A DNA stretch of 64,000 nt from an uncultured Hellea sp. (lineage in GTDB: Bacteria; Pseudomonadota; Alphaproteobacteria; Caulobacterales; Maricaulaceae), in the NCBI GenBank assembly GCA_938007935.1, contig CALLMD010000024.1, forward strand, positions 1-64,000, in the 5' to 3' direction. The number at the start of each line of letters is the position of its first letter. The first letter of the stretch is position 1. This document shows positions 43,950-52,709 of this stretch, piece by piece. Below the pieces are notes generated by a model. It worked only from the letters and a program-made list of their open reading frames with translations, was not told the DNA's origin and made no database searches. Position numbers and translations under genes: made by a program.

Positions 43950-44783
43950 TCAACCCGTTTTTTTAGGCAGGTCTTTAAACTTACCCGGGCGTTTTTGTTT
44001 GGCTGAGACCATGGATTCCATCATCTCGCTGGGGATGAGCATAGACATATTCCACACAGCGATATTATCGAGCGTATCAGCTGTGCTGTGATCGCGGCTA
44101 TAGGTGATGATGCGTTTGCAGCCATAAACAGCAAGGGGCGGTTTGGAGGCAATATCCGCCGCGAGCGCCATAACCTTAGTCATCATCGTCTCTTGGTCTT
44201 TGTACACTTCATTATATAAGCCGCGCGATTTACATTCCTCCGCAGGCATTTTTCGGCCTGTATAGGCCAGTTCTCTGACAACGCCTTCGGGCATATGGTT
44301 GAGGATGCGCGGGAAGGTCCCCACATCCGCTGTCATGCCGACATTGATCTCATAAATGGTGATGAAGCTATCATCCGTGCCGTAACGCATATCGCAGGCG
44401 GTAATAAGGTCAACGCCGCCGCCATAACAGCCGCCTTGAATGGCAGCGATAACGGGAATACGGCACTGCTCTAAGGCATTAAAGCTATCCTGTAAGGGCG
44501 TGACACTATTATTGTAAAAATGCGCGCCATATGCGGGATCGTTTTTATCACTAATGGCGCCAATATCTTGGCTGAACATTGCGACATCAATCCCAGCCGA
44601 AAAGACGGGGCCTGTTGAGGAGATGACGATGACCCGCGCTTTGGCATTATCATCAATATCGCGCACGATTTCGGGAAGCTCTTTCCAAAACTCAGGTGAC
44701 ATGGCGTTACGCTTTTTAGGACGGGACATGACGATATGCGCGATATTATCTGCAATTGAGACTTCGAAACATTTATAGCCCAT
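43950..44783 (-). CDS. Enoyl-CoA hydratase/isomerase, dienoyl-CoA isomerase-like
   Basis: The 277-aa crotonase has oxyanion-hole segments FSAGIDVAMFSQDI and IQGGCYGGGVDLITACDMRY, with acidic catalytic positions in ITIYEINVGMTADVGTFPRI. The last pattern (E..VG..ADVGT) resembles the delta3,5-delta2,4-dienoyl-CoA isomerase subgroup. It is last in a minus-strand group of four genes with DUF2855, DUF1330 and an SDR, facing the PadR regulator. Confidence 0.88.
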   Translation of the reverse strand: MGYKCFEVSIADNIAHIVMSRPKKRNAMSPEFWKELPEIVRDIDDNAKARVIVISSTGPVFSAGIDVAMFSQDIGAISDKNDPAYGAHFYNNSVTPLQDSFNALEQCRIPVIAAIQGGCYGGGVDLITACDMRYGTDDSFITIYEINVGMTADVGTFPRILNHMPEGVVRELAYTGRKMPAEECKSRGLYNEVYKDQETMMTKVMALAADIASKPPLAVYGCKRIITYSRDHSTADTLDNIAVWNMSMLIPSEMMESMVSAKQKRPGKFKDLPKKTG

Positions 44784-44792
44784 GGGAGCCTC

Positions 44793-45878
44793 CTATATTT
44801 TAAACAAATAGCCTTTGGCGGGGCTGGCTTTGCCGTTCAAAAAATCTTTATAAGTTTTCAAAAGATCTGTGACCTCTTCTGACTGCTCTATATTAAGCCA
44901 ATCTTTGGCGGAGCCGCAAAATGGAAGCCAACGTTTGGCTAAGTTTTTCGCAAACCCTTCACCGCCCCAATCTTTCATTCTGATCTTAATGCGGTCAGGC
45001 GCAAAGAACATCACGGCCGGCGCGCCAAGCTTTGGCGTGGTGGGCGCTGGCCCTTGCCAATGGGATTTTCCGACCATGCAATTATAGACAATATTTTCCT
45101 CAAAATGATCATAGATATTTCCCGTGACCGTCCCGTTACCAGCCATATCGACAATAGCGGTTTTAACATCCGGGTTCATATCCGTGATGGTGTCATAGGT
45201 GAAAACCTCATCATAAAAGCCAGTCCCTAGTGTGAAGGTTTTATTCCCCTCCGAGGTCAGGCCAATAACTTTCACGCCCCCGCGTTCTTTGAGACAATAA
45301 GCTGTCCCCATGGCTGTCTTGGAAGAGGCGGATAAAAGCACGATTTGTTCTGCGCCAAAGAAGTTTTCATCGGCCAAAAAATCATCGATTAAAAAACTCG
45401 TTGTAAAGAGCGGGCGTAAGACCGGCTGAAGATCGCGATGCGCGCCAAAGCTCGGGTCTTTATCTACAAAAGTGTAGCCATTATAAACAGAATGAAGTTC
45501 GGTGCGATGAGCCTTCCCGTCTTGAAAGCCTAGAGGCGTGAGCTTTGTCGGTTTCATATCCAGCGTTTGTGCAATCGGGAGGAAGCCGTAAATAAGAGTC
45601 CCAACAGCGATATCAACGCATTTAGTTTCGGTGACCTGCGCATAGCCCCAGACAGGCATGCGTCCAAAGCCGTCCATCTCAATGCGGTAATCTTTGGGTT
45701 CGAAATATTTCCAATATCCAATCATCTCGCCAACAGCCAGATAGGTAATATTATTAGCTGTCAGGGCCCAAGGGCCAATGGCGACGCGAATAAAGCCATC
45801 TGCAAGCTCGCCAGCCTCAGTTGTCACCAAGGCGACATCAGCAAAATCAGCTTTGTTTATGAGCAATGTTTGGGTCAT
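44793..45878 (-). CDS. DUF2855 family protein
   Basis: The 361-aa protein has the layout of DUF2855: ANNITYLAVGEMIGYWKYFE, MPVWGYAQV, GTLIYGFLPIA, and a Rossmann-like part IVLLSASSKTAMGTAYCLKE. An MDR-like dehydrogenase fold without a known substrate is likely. It shares a base with the DUF1330 stop. Confidence 0.85.
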   Translation of the reverse strand: MTQTLLINKADFADVALVTTEAGELADGFIRVAIGPWALTANNITYLAVGEMIGYWKYFEPKDYRIEMDGFGRMPVWGYAQVTETKCVDIAVGTLIYGFLPIAQTLDMKPTKLTPLGFQDGKAHRTELHSVYNGYTFVDKDPSFGAHRDLQPVLRPLFTTSFLIDDFLADENFFGAEQIVLLSASSKTAMGTAYCLKERGGVKVIGLTSEGNKTFTLGTGFYDEVFTYDTITDMNPDVKTAIVDMAGNGTVTGNIYDHFEENIVYNCMVGKSHWQGPAPTTPKLGAPAVMFFAPDRIKIRMKDWGGEGFAKNLAKRWLPFCGSAKDWLNIEQSEEVTDLLKTYKDFLNGKASPAKGYLFKI

Positions 45879-46294
45879 TAAAATACGCCTCCATTATCAC
45901 AAGCAATGAGTAATTGTCCCGCAAGGCCAGCTCTGCGGTGTTTGTGGATTTTGCGGTACTCTTCTGAACTGACTGTCGCGAACATGGTTTTGGCATCAGG
46001 GTAGGTGAATATGCCAACGGCGTCCCATTCGCCTTCGCCTTGGCCAATCATCCATGCATTTGCATTGCCGCCAAAAATTGCGCCAAACCCCTCTTGACCT
46101 TCAACCATTTTAGTTAAGGCCTTGGCATAGCGGGCATAGGCCTCACGACCAGAAATATCTTCGCCGTCTTTATAAGTGGCTCTGTCTTTGAATTTTAACA
46201 GATTGAGCATGTAGACGGGTTTGCCCTCTTCATGACCTGCGAGGAAGGCTTTGATTTGTTGGGGTGTAGGTTCCAGAGCGTTGAGTACCGGCAT
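45878..46294 (-). CDS. DUF1330 family protein
   Basis: The 138-aa protein opens TPQQIKAFLAGHEEGKPVYML and has YMLNLLKFKDRATYKDGEDI, IFGGNANAWMIGQGEGEWDA and IFTYPDAKTMFATVSSEEYR. These fit the DUF1330 ferredoxin-like dimer fold seen in catabolic gene groups. It lies 2 bp after the SDR stop. Confidence 0.85.
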   Translation of the reverse strand: MPVLNALEPTPQQIKAFLAGHEEGKPVYMLNLLKFKDRATYKDGEDISGREAYARYAKALTKMVEGQEGFGAIFGGNANAWMIGQGEGEWDAVGIFTYPDAKTMFATVSSEEYRKIHKHRRAGLAGQLLIACDNGGVF

Positions 46295-46296
46295 TA

Positions 46297-47178
46297 TTAG
46301 TCCTTATAGCTAGGGTGTTCCATGACGTTGGATTTTGATCTGGCAACCCAATCGCTAGGGATAAAGAAGTCAGCGGCGAGGGGGCCATCATATCCAGGTT
46401 GATTATATTGCTCAAAATTTGTTTCGCCTGCCGAGGCTAGGATAAACTCATCAATGACGAATTGACCCGTATAGTCCTTGGCGTTTTGATTGACCAAAAG
46501 ATAAGCCGCGTCGGCCATGATAGCGGGCGTGCGGCTCATCTTTGCCATGCTGTCACCGCCGAGAACATTTCGAACGGCGGCGGTGTCAATAGACGTCATG
46601 GGCCAAAGTGAATTGACGGCTATGCCGTCCTTGCGAAATTCTTCCGCCATGCCAAGCGTGCACATGCTCATGCCGTATTTGGCCATTGTGTAAGCTGTGT
46701 GATGTTTGAACCAGCGCGGTGACATATCCAGCGGCGGCGCGATATTAACGATATGTGGGTTTTCACTCTTGGTTAAATGCGGATGGCATTTTTGCGACAG
46801 AAGGAACGTTCCGCGGGCATTGACTTTATTCATCAAATCATAGCGTTTCATAGGCGTTCCCGTCGTCGGGGTCGGCGAGACGGCACTGGCATTATTGATA
46901 CAAATATCAATGCCGCCGAATTTATCCACACAAGAGTCCACAGCTTTATCCACAGCCTGCTCATCGCGAATGTCACAGACAAGCGGTAAGGCCTGACCGC
47001 CAGCGGCTTCAATCTCTCTAGCCGCCGTATAAATTGTGCCAGCTAGTTTCGGATGAGGCTCAGCGGTTTTCGCGGCAATCGCGACATTAGCGCCATCGCG
47101 CGCGCAGCGTTTTGCGATAGCAAGTCCAATTCCGCGTGACCCACCAGACATGAAGATAGTTTTACCTTGAAGTGACAT
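46297..47178 (-). CDS. SDR family oxidoreductase (HSDL2-like)
   Basis: The 293-aa protein has the Rossmann start KTIFMSGGSRGIGLAIAKRC with KTAEPHPKLAGTIYTAAREI, NNASAVS, and the active-site Tyr-Lys in YTMAKYGMSM. Its KTAEPHPKLxGTI segment is the trademark of the hydroxysteroid-dehydrogenase-like-2 group. It heads the four-gene minus-strand operon divergent from padR. Confidence 0.9.
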   Translation of the reverse strand: MSLQGKTIFMSGGSRGIGLAIAKRCARDGANVAIAAKTAEPHPKLAGTIYTAAREIEAAGGQALPLVCDIRDEQAVDKAVDSCVDKFGGIDICINNASAVSPTPTTGTPMKRYDLMNKVNARGTFLLSQKCHPHLTKSENPHIVNIAPPLDMSPRWFKHHTAYTMAKYGMSMCTLGMAEEFRKDGIAVNSLWPMTSIDTAAVRNVLGGDSMAKMSRTPAIMADAAYLLVNQNAKDYTGQFVIDEFILASAGETNFEQYNQPGYDGPLAADFFIPSDWVARSKSNVMEHPSYKD

Positions 47179-47211
47179 TAAAATTCCTGTTTTCTAGCTT
47201 TTAAGGGTTAA

Positions 47212-47229
47212 TATGCAACTATTTGCATA
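47212..47229. promoter_or_regulatory. Probable PadR operator, palindrome TATGCAA-N4-TTGCATA
   Basis: TATGCAActatTTGCATA is an 18-bp palindrome with perfect 7-bp arms between the SDR start (47178) and the padR ATG (47260). A weaker CAAGA-N5-TCTTG repeat follows at 47234-47248. Position between divergent regulator and operon and the ATGC/GCAT-type arms fit PadR control of both. Confidence 0.65.
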
Positions 47230-47259
47230 GATACAAGATATGTTCTTGAAGGGGTATTC

Positions 47260-47793
47260 ATGGCACTCGCAGAAGCAATTTTGGTTTGCCTGACAGAACG
47301 GCCCATGAGCGGTTATGATCTTGCGAAGAACTTTGACGCCTCAATTGGATTTTTCTGGCGGGCCTCGCATCAACAGATCTACCGTGAACTTGGCCGTCTA
47401 CGTGAGAAAGGTTATGTGCTGAGCGAAGAGGTCAGTCAAAATGGCAAACCCAACCGCATTATTCACACATTGACGCCAGCTGGCAAAAAGGCTCTTCGAG
47501 ATTGGTCGACAAAACCTGCAAAACACCCCTCGCTAAAAGATGATTTATTAGTCAAATTTTATGCCCTCGAAAATGTTGATCTTGACGCGCTCAAGGATCA
47601 GATGACGATTAGGATAGAGCAGCACCAAACCAAACTCGTAAAATATGTACGGATTAAAGAGCGTTATTATGATGGGAAAGATTTAGACCTGACTCAAAAG
47701 GGAAAGCTCATCGTTTTAGAGCAAGGTATATTGCAGGAAAGTCAAACGATAGAGCGCCTGGAAGACATGATGGTCAAGCTGGGTAATCTCTAA
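47260..47793 (+). CDS. PadR family transcriptional regulator
   Basis: The 177-aa protein has the PadR winged helix (AEAILVCLTERPMSGYDLAK, FFWRASHQQIYRELGRLREK, NRIIHTLTPAGKKALRDW) and a C-terminal helical dimer region of the PadR-C2 type. It diverges from the SDR/DUF1330/DUF2855/isomerase genes, which it probably represses until a ligand is bound. Its stop overlaps that of the ABC gene in CTAA. Confidence 0.93.
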   Translation: MALAEAILVCLTERPMSGYDLAKNFDASIGFFWRASHQQIYRELGRLREKGYVLSEEVSQNGKPNRIIHTLTPAGKKALRDWSTKPAKHPSLKDDLLVKFYALENVDLDALKDQMTIRIEQHQTKLVKYVRIKERYYDGKDLDLTQKGKLIVLEQGILQESQTIERLEDMMVKLGNL

Positions 47794-49622
47794 CTGTCGA
47801 CTTTCTCTTGCTGTTTCCAAAGCCTTGAATAGAGCCCCTGTTTTTTAAGCAGTTGGGCATGGGTGCCTTGCTCAGCTATGTGTCCGTCTTCCATAACAAT
47901 AATTTTATCTGCATTGATGATGGTTGATAAGCGGTGGGCAATGACGAGGGTTGTCCGGTCTTTGGCCACATTATCGAGCGCGGTTTGTATCTCGCCTTCT
48001 GTGACGCTATCAAGGGCAGAGGTCGCTTCATCCAAAATCAGGATAGCTGGGTCTTTCAATAAGGTTCTTGCGATTGCGACTCTTTGTTTTTCTCCGCCGG
48101 ATAATTTTAATCCGCGTTCGCCCACCATGGTGTCATAGCCTTTTGGCAGGCTCATAACAAAGTCATGAATTTGAGCCGCCATGGCGGCTTGCTCTATTTC
48201 ATGCTGCGTTGCGCTGGGTTTGGCGTAACGAATATTATATCCGATCGTATCATTAAAGAGGACCGTGTCTTGGGGCACGATACCGATGGCGCGGCGCAGA
48301 CTATCTTGGGTGATGTGTGTGAGGTTTTTACCGTCCACGGTTACGGTGCCGCTTTTGATATCATAAAAACGAAAGAGAATGCGTGAGAGCGTGGACTTAC
48401 CTGCGCCGGTCGGGCCAACGATGGCGATGGTTTGCCCGGGTAAAATTTTAATACTTACATCTTTGAGTATTTGCCGATCAGCTTCATAGGCAAAAGCGAC
48501 ATTCTCAAAGGTGATTGCGCCTTTTACATCTTTAATATCAACCGCGTATTCTCGGTCTTGAATTTCGGGTTTGATATCTAACAAAGCGAACATTTTTTCC
48601 ATATCCGTCAAGGCTTGTTTGATTTCACGATAAGCGAACCCAAGGATATTTAGTGGACGGTAAACTTGCATCATCACCATCGTGATTGCGAAAATATCAC
48701 CTGTTGTCATCGCCCCGCCCGAAACGCGTTGCGCGGCGAGAAGGACAAGGGCCACGAGGCCGAGATTCATGAGAAAGCTCTGACCTATATTGACCGTGGC
48801 CAGCGAAGTTCGGGAGAGGATAGCTGCCTTTTGATAGCCTTCCATTGCGCCGTCATAGCGATCTGTTTCAAATTTTTCTGCATTGAAATATTTGACGGTT
48901 TCATAATTAAGCAGGCTATCAATCGCCTTTGCATTGGCCTCTGTATCTTGTTTGTTCATTTCGCGGCGAAATTTTAGGCGCCATTCGGTTGTCGTGATGG
49001 TAAACCAAATATAGGTTATAACGACCGCGACAGCGATAAGCGCGAACTCCCAGCTGTAAGCAATCCAAAACGCTGCACCGGCTATCGCGAGCTGGAGAAG
49101 GGTAGGGCCGATATTGAAGAGTAGAAACCGAAATAGGAAATCGATGGAGCGAATCCCGCGTTCAATAATGCGCGAGAGCCCCCCTGTTCTTTTTTCTAAA
49201 TGGTAGCGTAATGAGAGTTTGTGCAAATGAGCAAATGTCGATGTCGCCACGGCGCGCTGTGCATATTGTGCCACGGGGGCGAAAATATATTCACGCCCTT
49301 CAGATAACAAGACCGAGAATAATCTAAATCCACCATAGGCGAGAATAAGCGCAATAATGCCCCATCCTATTGCAGCGCCTAAGCCAATATTTCCAATTTG
49401 AAGATTTAATCCATCAATGGCTTTACCTAAAAAAAACGGTGCTGCCACAACAATGAACTGCCCTGCAATCGTAAATATCATGGCTAGGAATGTTCGAACT
49501 TTATAAGTGGGTTTGTCTTTTGGCCAAAGATAGGGCCATAAGCGCCAAAAGCTTTTTAGTTGATAATGAAGGCTTTGCTCATTTGAGGTATTATCTAGGG
49601 GGGTAGGCCGCATGGGTGCCAT
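47790..49622 (-). CDS. ABC transporter, fused permease-ATPase, Atm1-like
   Basis: The 610-aa half-transporter has six membrane segments (roughly 40-330) with YEXX-type core LLNYETVKYFNAEKFE. The nucleotide-binding domain has Walker A VGPTGAGKSTLSRILFRF, the signature LSGGEKQRVAIARTLLKDP, Walker B AILILDEATSALD and the H-loop IAHRLST. The ETVKYFN segment is characteristic of Atm1/ABCB7-type exporters, which move glutathione-linked sulfur or metal species. The substrate is inferred. Confidence 0.92.
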   Translation of the reverse strand: MAPMRPTPLDNTSNEQSLHYQLKSFWRLWPYLWPKDKPTYKVRTFLAMIFTIAGQFIVVAAPFFLGKAIDGLNLQIGNIGLGAAIGWGIIALILAYGGFRLFSVLLSEGREYIFAPVAQYAQRAVATSTFAHLHKLSLRYHLEKRTGGLSRIIERGIRSIDFLFRFLLFNIGPTLLQLAIAGAAFWIAYSWEFALIAVAVVITYIWFTITTTEWRLKFRREMNKQDTEANAKAIDSLLNYETVKYFNAEKFETDRYDGAMEGYQKAAILSRTSLATVNIGQSFLMNLGLVALVLLAAQRVSGGAMTTGDIFAITMVMMQVYRPLNILGFAYREIKQALTDMEKMFALLDIKPEIQDREYAVDIKDVKGAITFENVAFAYEADRQILKDVSIKILPGQTIAIVGPTGAGKSTLSRILFRFYDIKSGTVTVDGKNLTHITQDSLRRAIGIVPQDTVLFNDTIGYNIRYAKPSATQHEIEQAAMAAQIHDFVMSLPKGYDTMVGERGLKLSGGEKQRVAIARTLLKDPAILILDEATSALDSVTEGEIQTALDNVAKDRTTLVIAHRLSTIINADKIIVMEDGHIAEQGTHAQLLKKQGLYSRLWKQQEKVDS

Positions 49623-49718
49623 TTGGGGAGCTTGTTACCCAATGTCCAGTCATAATATTAAAGCGGGGGTGGACACGAGAAAAGTACATGAAGAAAACTT
49701 GCACATACTCTTCTTGCG

Positions 49719-49779
49719 CCCCACAAAGGGGACATAACAACTTAATGTTATGAATTACCCCTAATGCCTGTGTTAGGGG
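49719..49779. repeat. Three consecutive small inverted repeats upstream of the AraC gene
   Basis: In the 274-bp divergent gap lie CCCC-ACAAA-GGGG (49719-49731), CATAAC-N8-GTTATG (49733-49752) and CCCCTAA-N8-TTAGGGG (49758-49779). They are nearly contiguous, each could be a hairpin or operator, and none is followed by a T-run. The rest of the gap shows nothing recognisable. Confidence 0.5.
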
Positions 49780-49896
49780 GCAAATAAATATCTGTCTTGT
49801 CTTTCTCTGCGTAAAACTCTAGTCATTTAGACCAATCATATTTGATTATGAGCCATTTATAGATATTATAATTGGTAAAAATTTTGGCGGCGCAAG

Positions 49897-50943
49897 ATGA
49901 AAGAACAATTAAATAGCACGCTTTCAATGCGTTTTCTTTCAACGCAAATCGACTTGCTTGATAGCTTGGGCTATGCACGAAAACTGTCTCTAAACTTCTT
50001 AAATTTGACCAATGATAAATTCGATGAAGGTAATATTCGGATTGATCTAAATGAGGTTGAGGAATTATATCGAGAGGCGTCAAAGGTCTTAAATGACCCT
50101 TTCATAGGACTCCGGGTAGGGCATAGTTTTCGTGTTTCCAATTATGGGAAAACGGGTTCGATTTATACCTTTTGTAGAGATTTAAAACACGTCATTCAGA
50201 TGAATGCAAAATACCAACGCATCGCAATTGATGCGGGCGAAATTGCATATGAAAATAAGGGATGGACAGACATGTCTGGCCATTTTTTAAGCCTTGTTCC
50301 TTATAATGAAAATCAAAATTGCCGCCATGTACTGAACATGGTTGTTGCTGCCTATGCGACGACCTTTAATTGGTTAAGTTGGGGCTTGGGAACAGAAATA
50401 ATTTCCATCAGTTTTAGACAGGACGAGCCCTCCGACGTATCATTATTTGAAGAGATTTATGATTGCCCTGTATTTTTCGGGCATGATAAAATCGGAATTG
50501 AATTTTCTGATGAGGCGATTCAAGCGCCCTTAACAACTCAAAATGATGAAAAACTAGCGATGTATGTGGCAACATTAGACTCATTTTTAAACATACAAAA
50601 TAATAATATAAGCTTGGAAACTTCAGTGCGCGAATCTATTCGCAGCGCCCTCAGCTTGGGCTATGTCAGTCTTCCGATAATTGCGTCGCGAATGAATATG
50701 AGTGAGCGACAATTACGCCAAAACCTACAAGCCGCTGATTTGCGCTATAGGGCCTTGCTTGAAGCTGAGCGGCAAAAAATATTTTCAGAGCTTCATGAAC
50801 GGGGAAAGAGCTTTGCCGTTATTTCACAAGAGCTTTGTTATAATGATCAGGCGGCCTTTAACCGGGCCTTTAAAAGATGGTATGACATGACTCCGGGTCA
50901 ATATATTGCCGCTACGTCTTCATCCATATTAAGCCAATCTTAA
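49897..50943 (+). CDS. AraC family transcriptional regulator
   Basis: The 348-aa protein has the PF12625-type N-terminal ligand domain (FIGLRVGHSFRVSNYGKTGS, CPVFFGHDKIGIEFS). The C-terminal double helix-turn-helix contains IIASRMNMSERQLRQNLQAA and VISQELCYNDQAAFNRAFKRWYDMTPGQY. OruR/GbdR-like members sense small metabolites. It is divergent from the ABC exporter gene and may control it through the hairpin-rich gap. Confidence 0.93.
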   Translation: MKEQLNSTLSMRFLSTQIDLLDSLGYARKLSLNFLNLTNDKFDEGNIRIDLNEVEELYREASKVLNDPFIGLRVGHSFRVSNYGKTGSIYTFCRDLKHVIQMNAKYQRIAIDAGEIAYENKGWTDMSGHFLSLVPYNENQNCRHVLNMVVAAYATTFNWLSWGLGTEIISISFRQDEPSDVSLFEEIYDCPVFFGHDKIGIEFSDEAIQAPLTTQNDEKLAMYVATLDSFLNIQNNNISLETSVRESIRSALSLGYVSLPIIASRMNMSERQLRQNLQAADLRYRALLEAERQKIFSELHERGKSFAVISQELCYNDQAAFNRAFKRWYDMTPGQYIAATSSSILSQS

Positions 50944-51056
50944 GCGTATCTTATAGGCTTATTTACCTTCCTTCTTCGCCTAACTTTAAGGTGCCTCTCC
51001 TATAATGCTTTTATCAAGAGACCTAAAGGTCCGGATTAAAGAGAATGGAGGGGCGA

Positions 51057-51758
51057 TTGTCGTCTCAAAGAAACTATCAGGATAAAGCTCATCCTGCAGG
51101 GCGGCTAGTCCCTGTTTTCGCGGCGAGTGAAACAGATGGACAAGTGGAACTTGCGCTGTCTTTAGGCCGCAAAGCTGCGAGCTTTGGTGAGACCGTTTTG
51201 ATGCTCGATTGCCAAGATGGCGCGATGATGAACGCTGCGGGTATTGTCTTTAACAAAACACTGCATGACGCACTTTATGATGACGCGGATTTAGGTGATG
51301 TAAAATATGTTACCTCTAACGAACATTTTACGGCGATTGCAGCGGGAAAGGCTGACCTTGACTCAGCCTTAGGCAGTCTTGCGGCTTTGTCTTTATCATA
51401 TGATTGGGTTTTTGTTGTGCCAACATCAGGCTGTACCCCTGCACATGTTCGTTTAGCGGCTGCTGCAGATGTGAGCTTATTGTCATATGATACGGCAGGG
51501 GACCAGTTTATGCGGGCTTACTGGATGATTGATGCTGTGCGCAGGCGAGAGCCTAAATTTGATCCTGTCATGTTATCCATGGGATCACGTATTGATGCTG
51601 TTGAAACGGCGCTCATGTTAACGGATACGGTAAGAGAAAATCTGGGCGCGCCACCGCCTTATGCGGGTCACGCTGAAGATGATGCGCAATGTAAGTCTAT
51701 GGCAGGGCGTCTTATCACGCGCATGAGAGAACAATCAGAACGAAGCCAGGTCGCTTAG
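51057..51758 (+). CDS. ParA/MinD-like protein with no Walker A, polysaccharide-associated
   Basis: TTG 51057 is chosen because GGAGG lies 5 nt upstream; ATG 51045 has no good site. The protein (233 aa) has a ParA-like order of strands: LVPVFAA, then SFGETVLMLDCQDG, SYDWVFVVPTSG and ADVSLLSYDTAG. It lacks the GKGGxGKT P-loop (the slot reads ETDGQVELALSL), so ATP hydrolysis is doubtful. CpsD/HfsB-type regulators of polysaccharide export have this fold. It is followed by a WecG-type glycosyltransferase. Confidence 0.55.
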   Translation: MSSQRNYQDKAHPAGRLVPVFAASETDGQVELALSLGRKAASFGETVLMLDCQDGAMMNAAGIVFNKTLHDALYDDADLGDVKYVTSNEHFTAIAAGKADLDSALGSLAALSLSYDWVFVVPTSGCTPAHVRLAAAADVSLLSYDTAGDQFMRAYWMIDAVRRREPKFDPVMLSMGSRIDAVETALMLTDTVRENLGAPPPYAGHAEDDAQCKSMAGRLITRMREQSERSQVA

Positions 51759-51810
51759 CTGAAATTTTTGGTCTTAAATTACTTCACGTAAACCCAATGC
51801 TAACTCCTTT

Positions 51811-52701
51811 ATGGTAAATTTGGCTATGGGACAAAAATTACACAGACCAGTAAAAACGAATAGTGACGGGAAAACAATTATCCCGCCCCAACCACGCGGC
51901 GTGGACCGACGTAAAGAACCTCGCCCAGGTCAAACGGATTGGCGCGTAAATCCGCGCTCATATGATTTTATCGGGGCAACTTTTGACCCGCTCACGCCAA
52001 TTCAAACTTTGGCGCGCGCCAAGTGGATTACGCTTAAGCATGGCTTTCGCTATATTGTTACGCCCAATGTCGACCACCTTGTCCGCCTTGACAAAGAGCC
52101 AGAGGTTTATGGCCCCCTATATGCGGCGTCTTGGCTATCCGTGTGCGACTCGCGTATTCTCGAGCTTCTTGCAAAGTTCTCAGGCATTCCGCTCAAGGCC
52201 GTTCCAGGGTCTGATTTGACGGGGCAGCTTTTTGATAATGTTATTCAAAAAAATGAAGCCATAAATGTGATTGGCGCGGATGATGATATCATCGCGAAGC
52301 TTAAAGAAATTTATGGCCTGACCACGATTAATCATCATCAACCGCCTATGGGACTTCGCAAAAAACCTGAAGCTGTTGCCGCTGCCGCTCAATTTATTCA
52401 CGATCATCCCGCGCGTTATACATTTATTTGTGTCGGATCCCCGCAACAAGAAATGGTCGCTAAGGCCTGTCTTGATAGAGGTGACTGTATCGGTCTTGGA
52501 CTTTGCGTTGGAGCATCTTTAGAGTTTTTAGCTGGACGCATTAAGCGTGCGCCAAAATGGATGCAGGAATACCGTCTGGAATGGTTATTTAGATTAGCCT
52601 CAGAGCCGAAACGTTTATGGAAGCGTTACTTGATTGAGGGACCACGTATTTTTGTTTTGTGGCTTAAGTGGAGCTTGGCTAAAAAATCACGCCAAAAATA
52701 A
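51811..52701 (+). CDS. WecG/TagA/CpsF family glycosyltransferase
   Basis: The 296-aa protein has FRYIVTPNVDHLVRLDKEPE, VCDSRILELLAKFSGIPLKAV, GSDLTGQLF, TFICVGSPQQEMVAKACLDRG, GLCVGASLEFLAG and IKRAPKWMQEYRLEWLFRLA, the full WecG signature. This class adds the second sugar to a lipid-linked primer. Caulobacter HfsJ, needed for holdfast synthesis, belongs to it, so a holdfast or EPS role is plausible. ATG 51811 and 51826 both lack a strong ribosome-binding site. Confidence 0.9.
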   Translation: MVNLAMGQKLHRPVKTNSDGKTIIPPQPRGVDRRKEPRPGQTDWRVNPRSYDFIGATFDPLTPIQTLARAKWITLKHGFRYIVTPNVDHLVRLDKEPEVYGPLYAASWLSVCDSRILELLAKFSGIPLKAVPGSDLTGQLFDNVIQKNEAINVIGADDDIIAKLKEIYGLTTINHHQPPMGLRKKPEAVAAAAQFIHDHPARYTFICVGSPQQEMVAKACLDRGDCIGLGLCVGASLEFLAGRIKRAPKWMQEYRLEWLFRLASEPKRLWKRYLIEGPRIFVLWLKWSLAKKSRQK

Positions 52702-52709
52702 AGCCTGTA

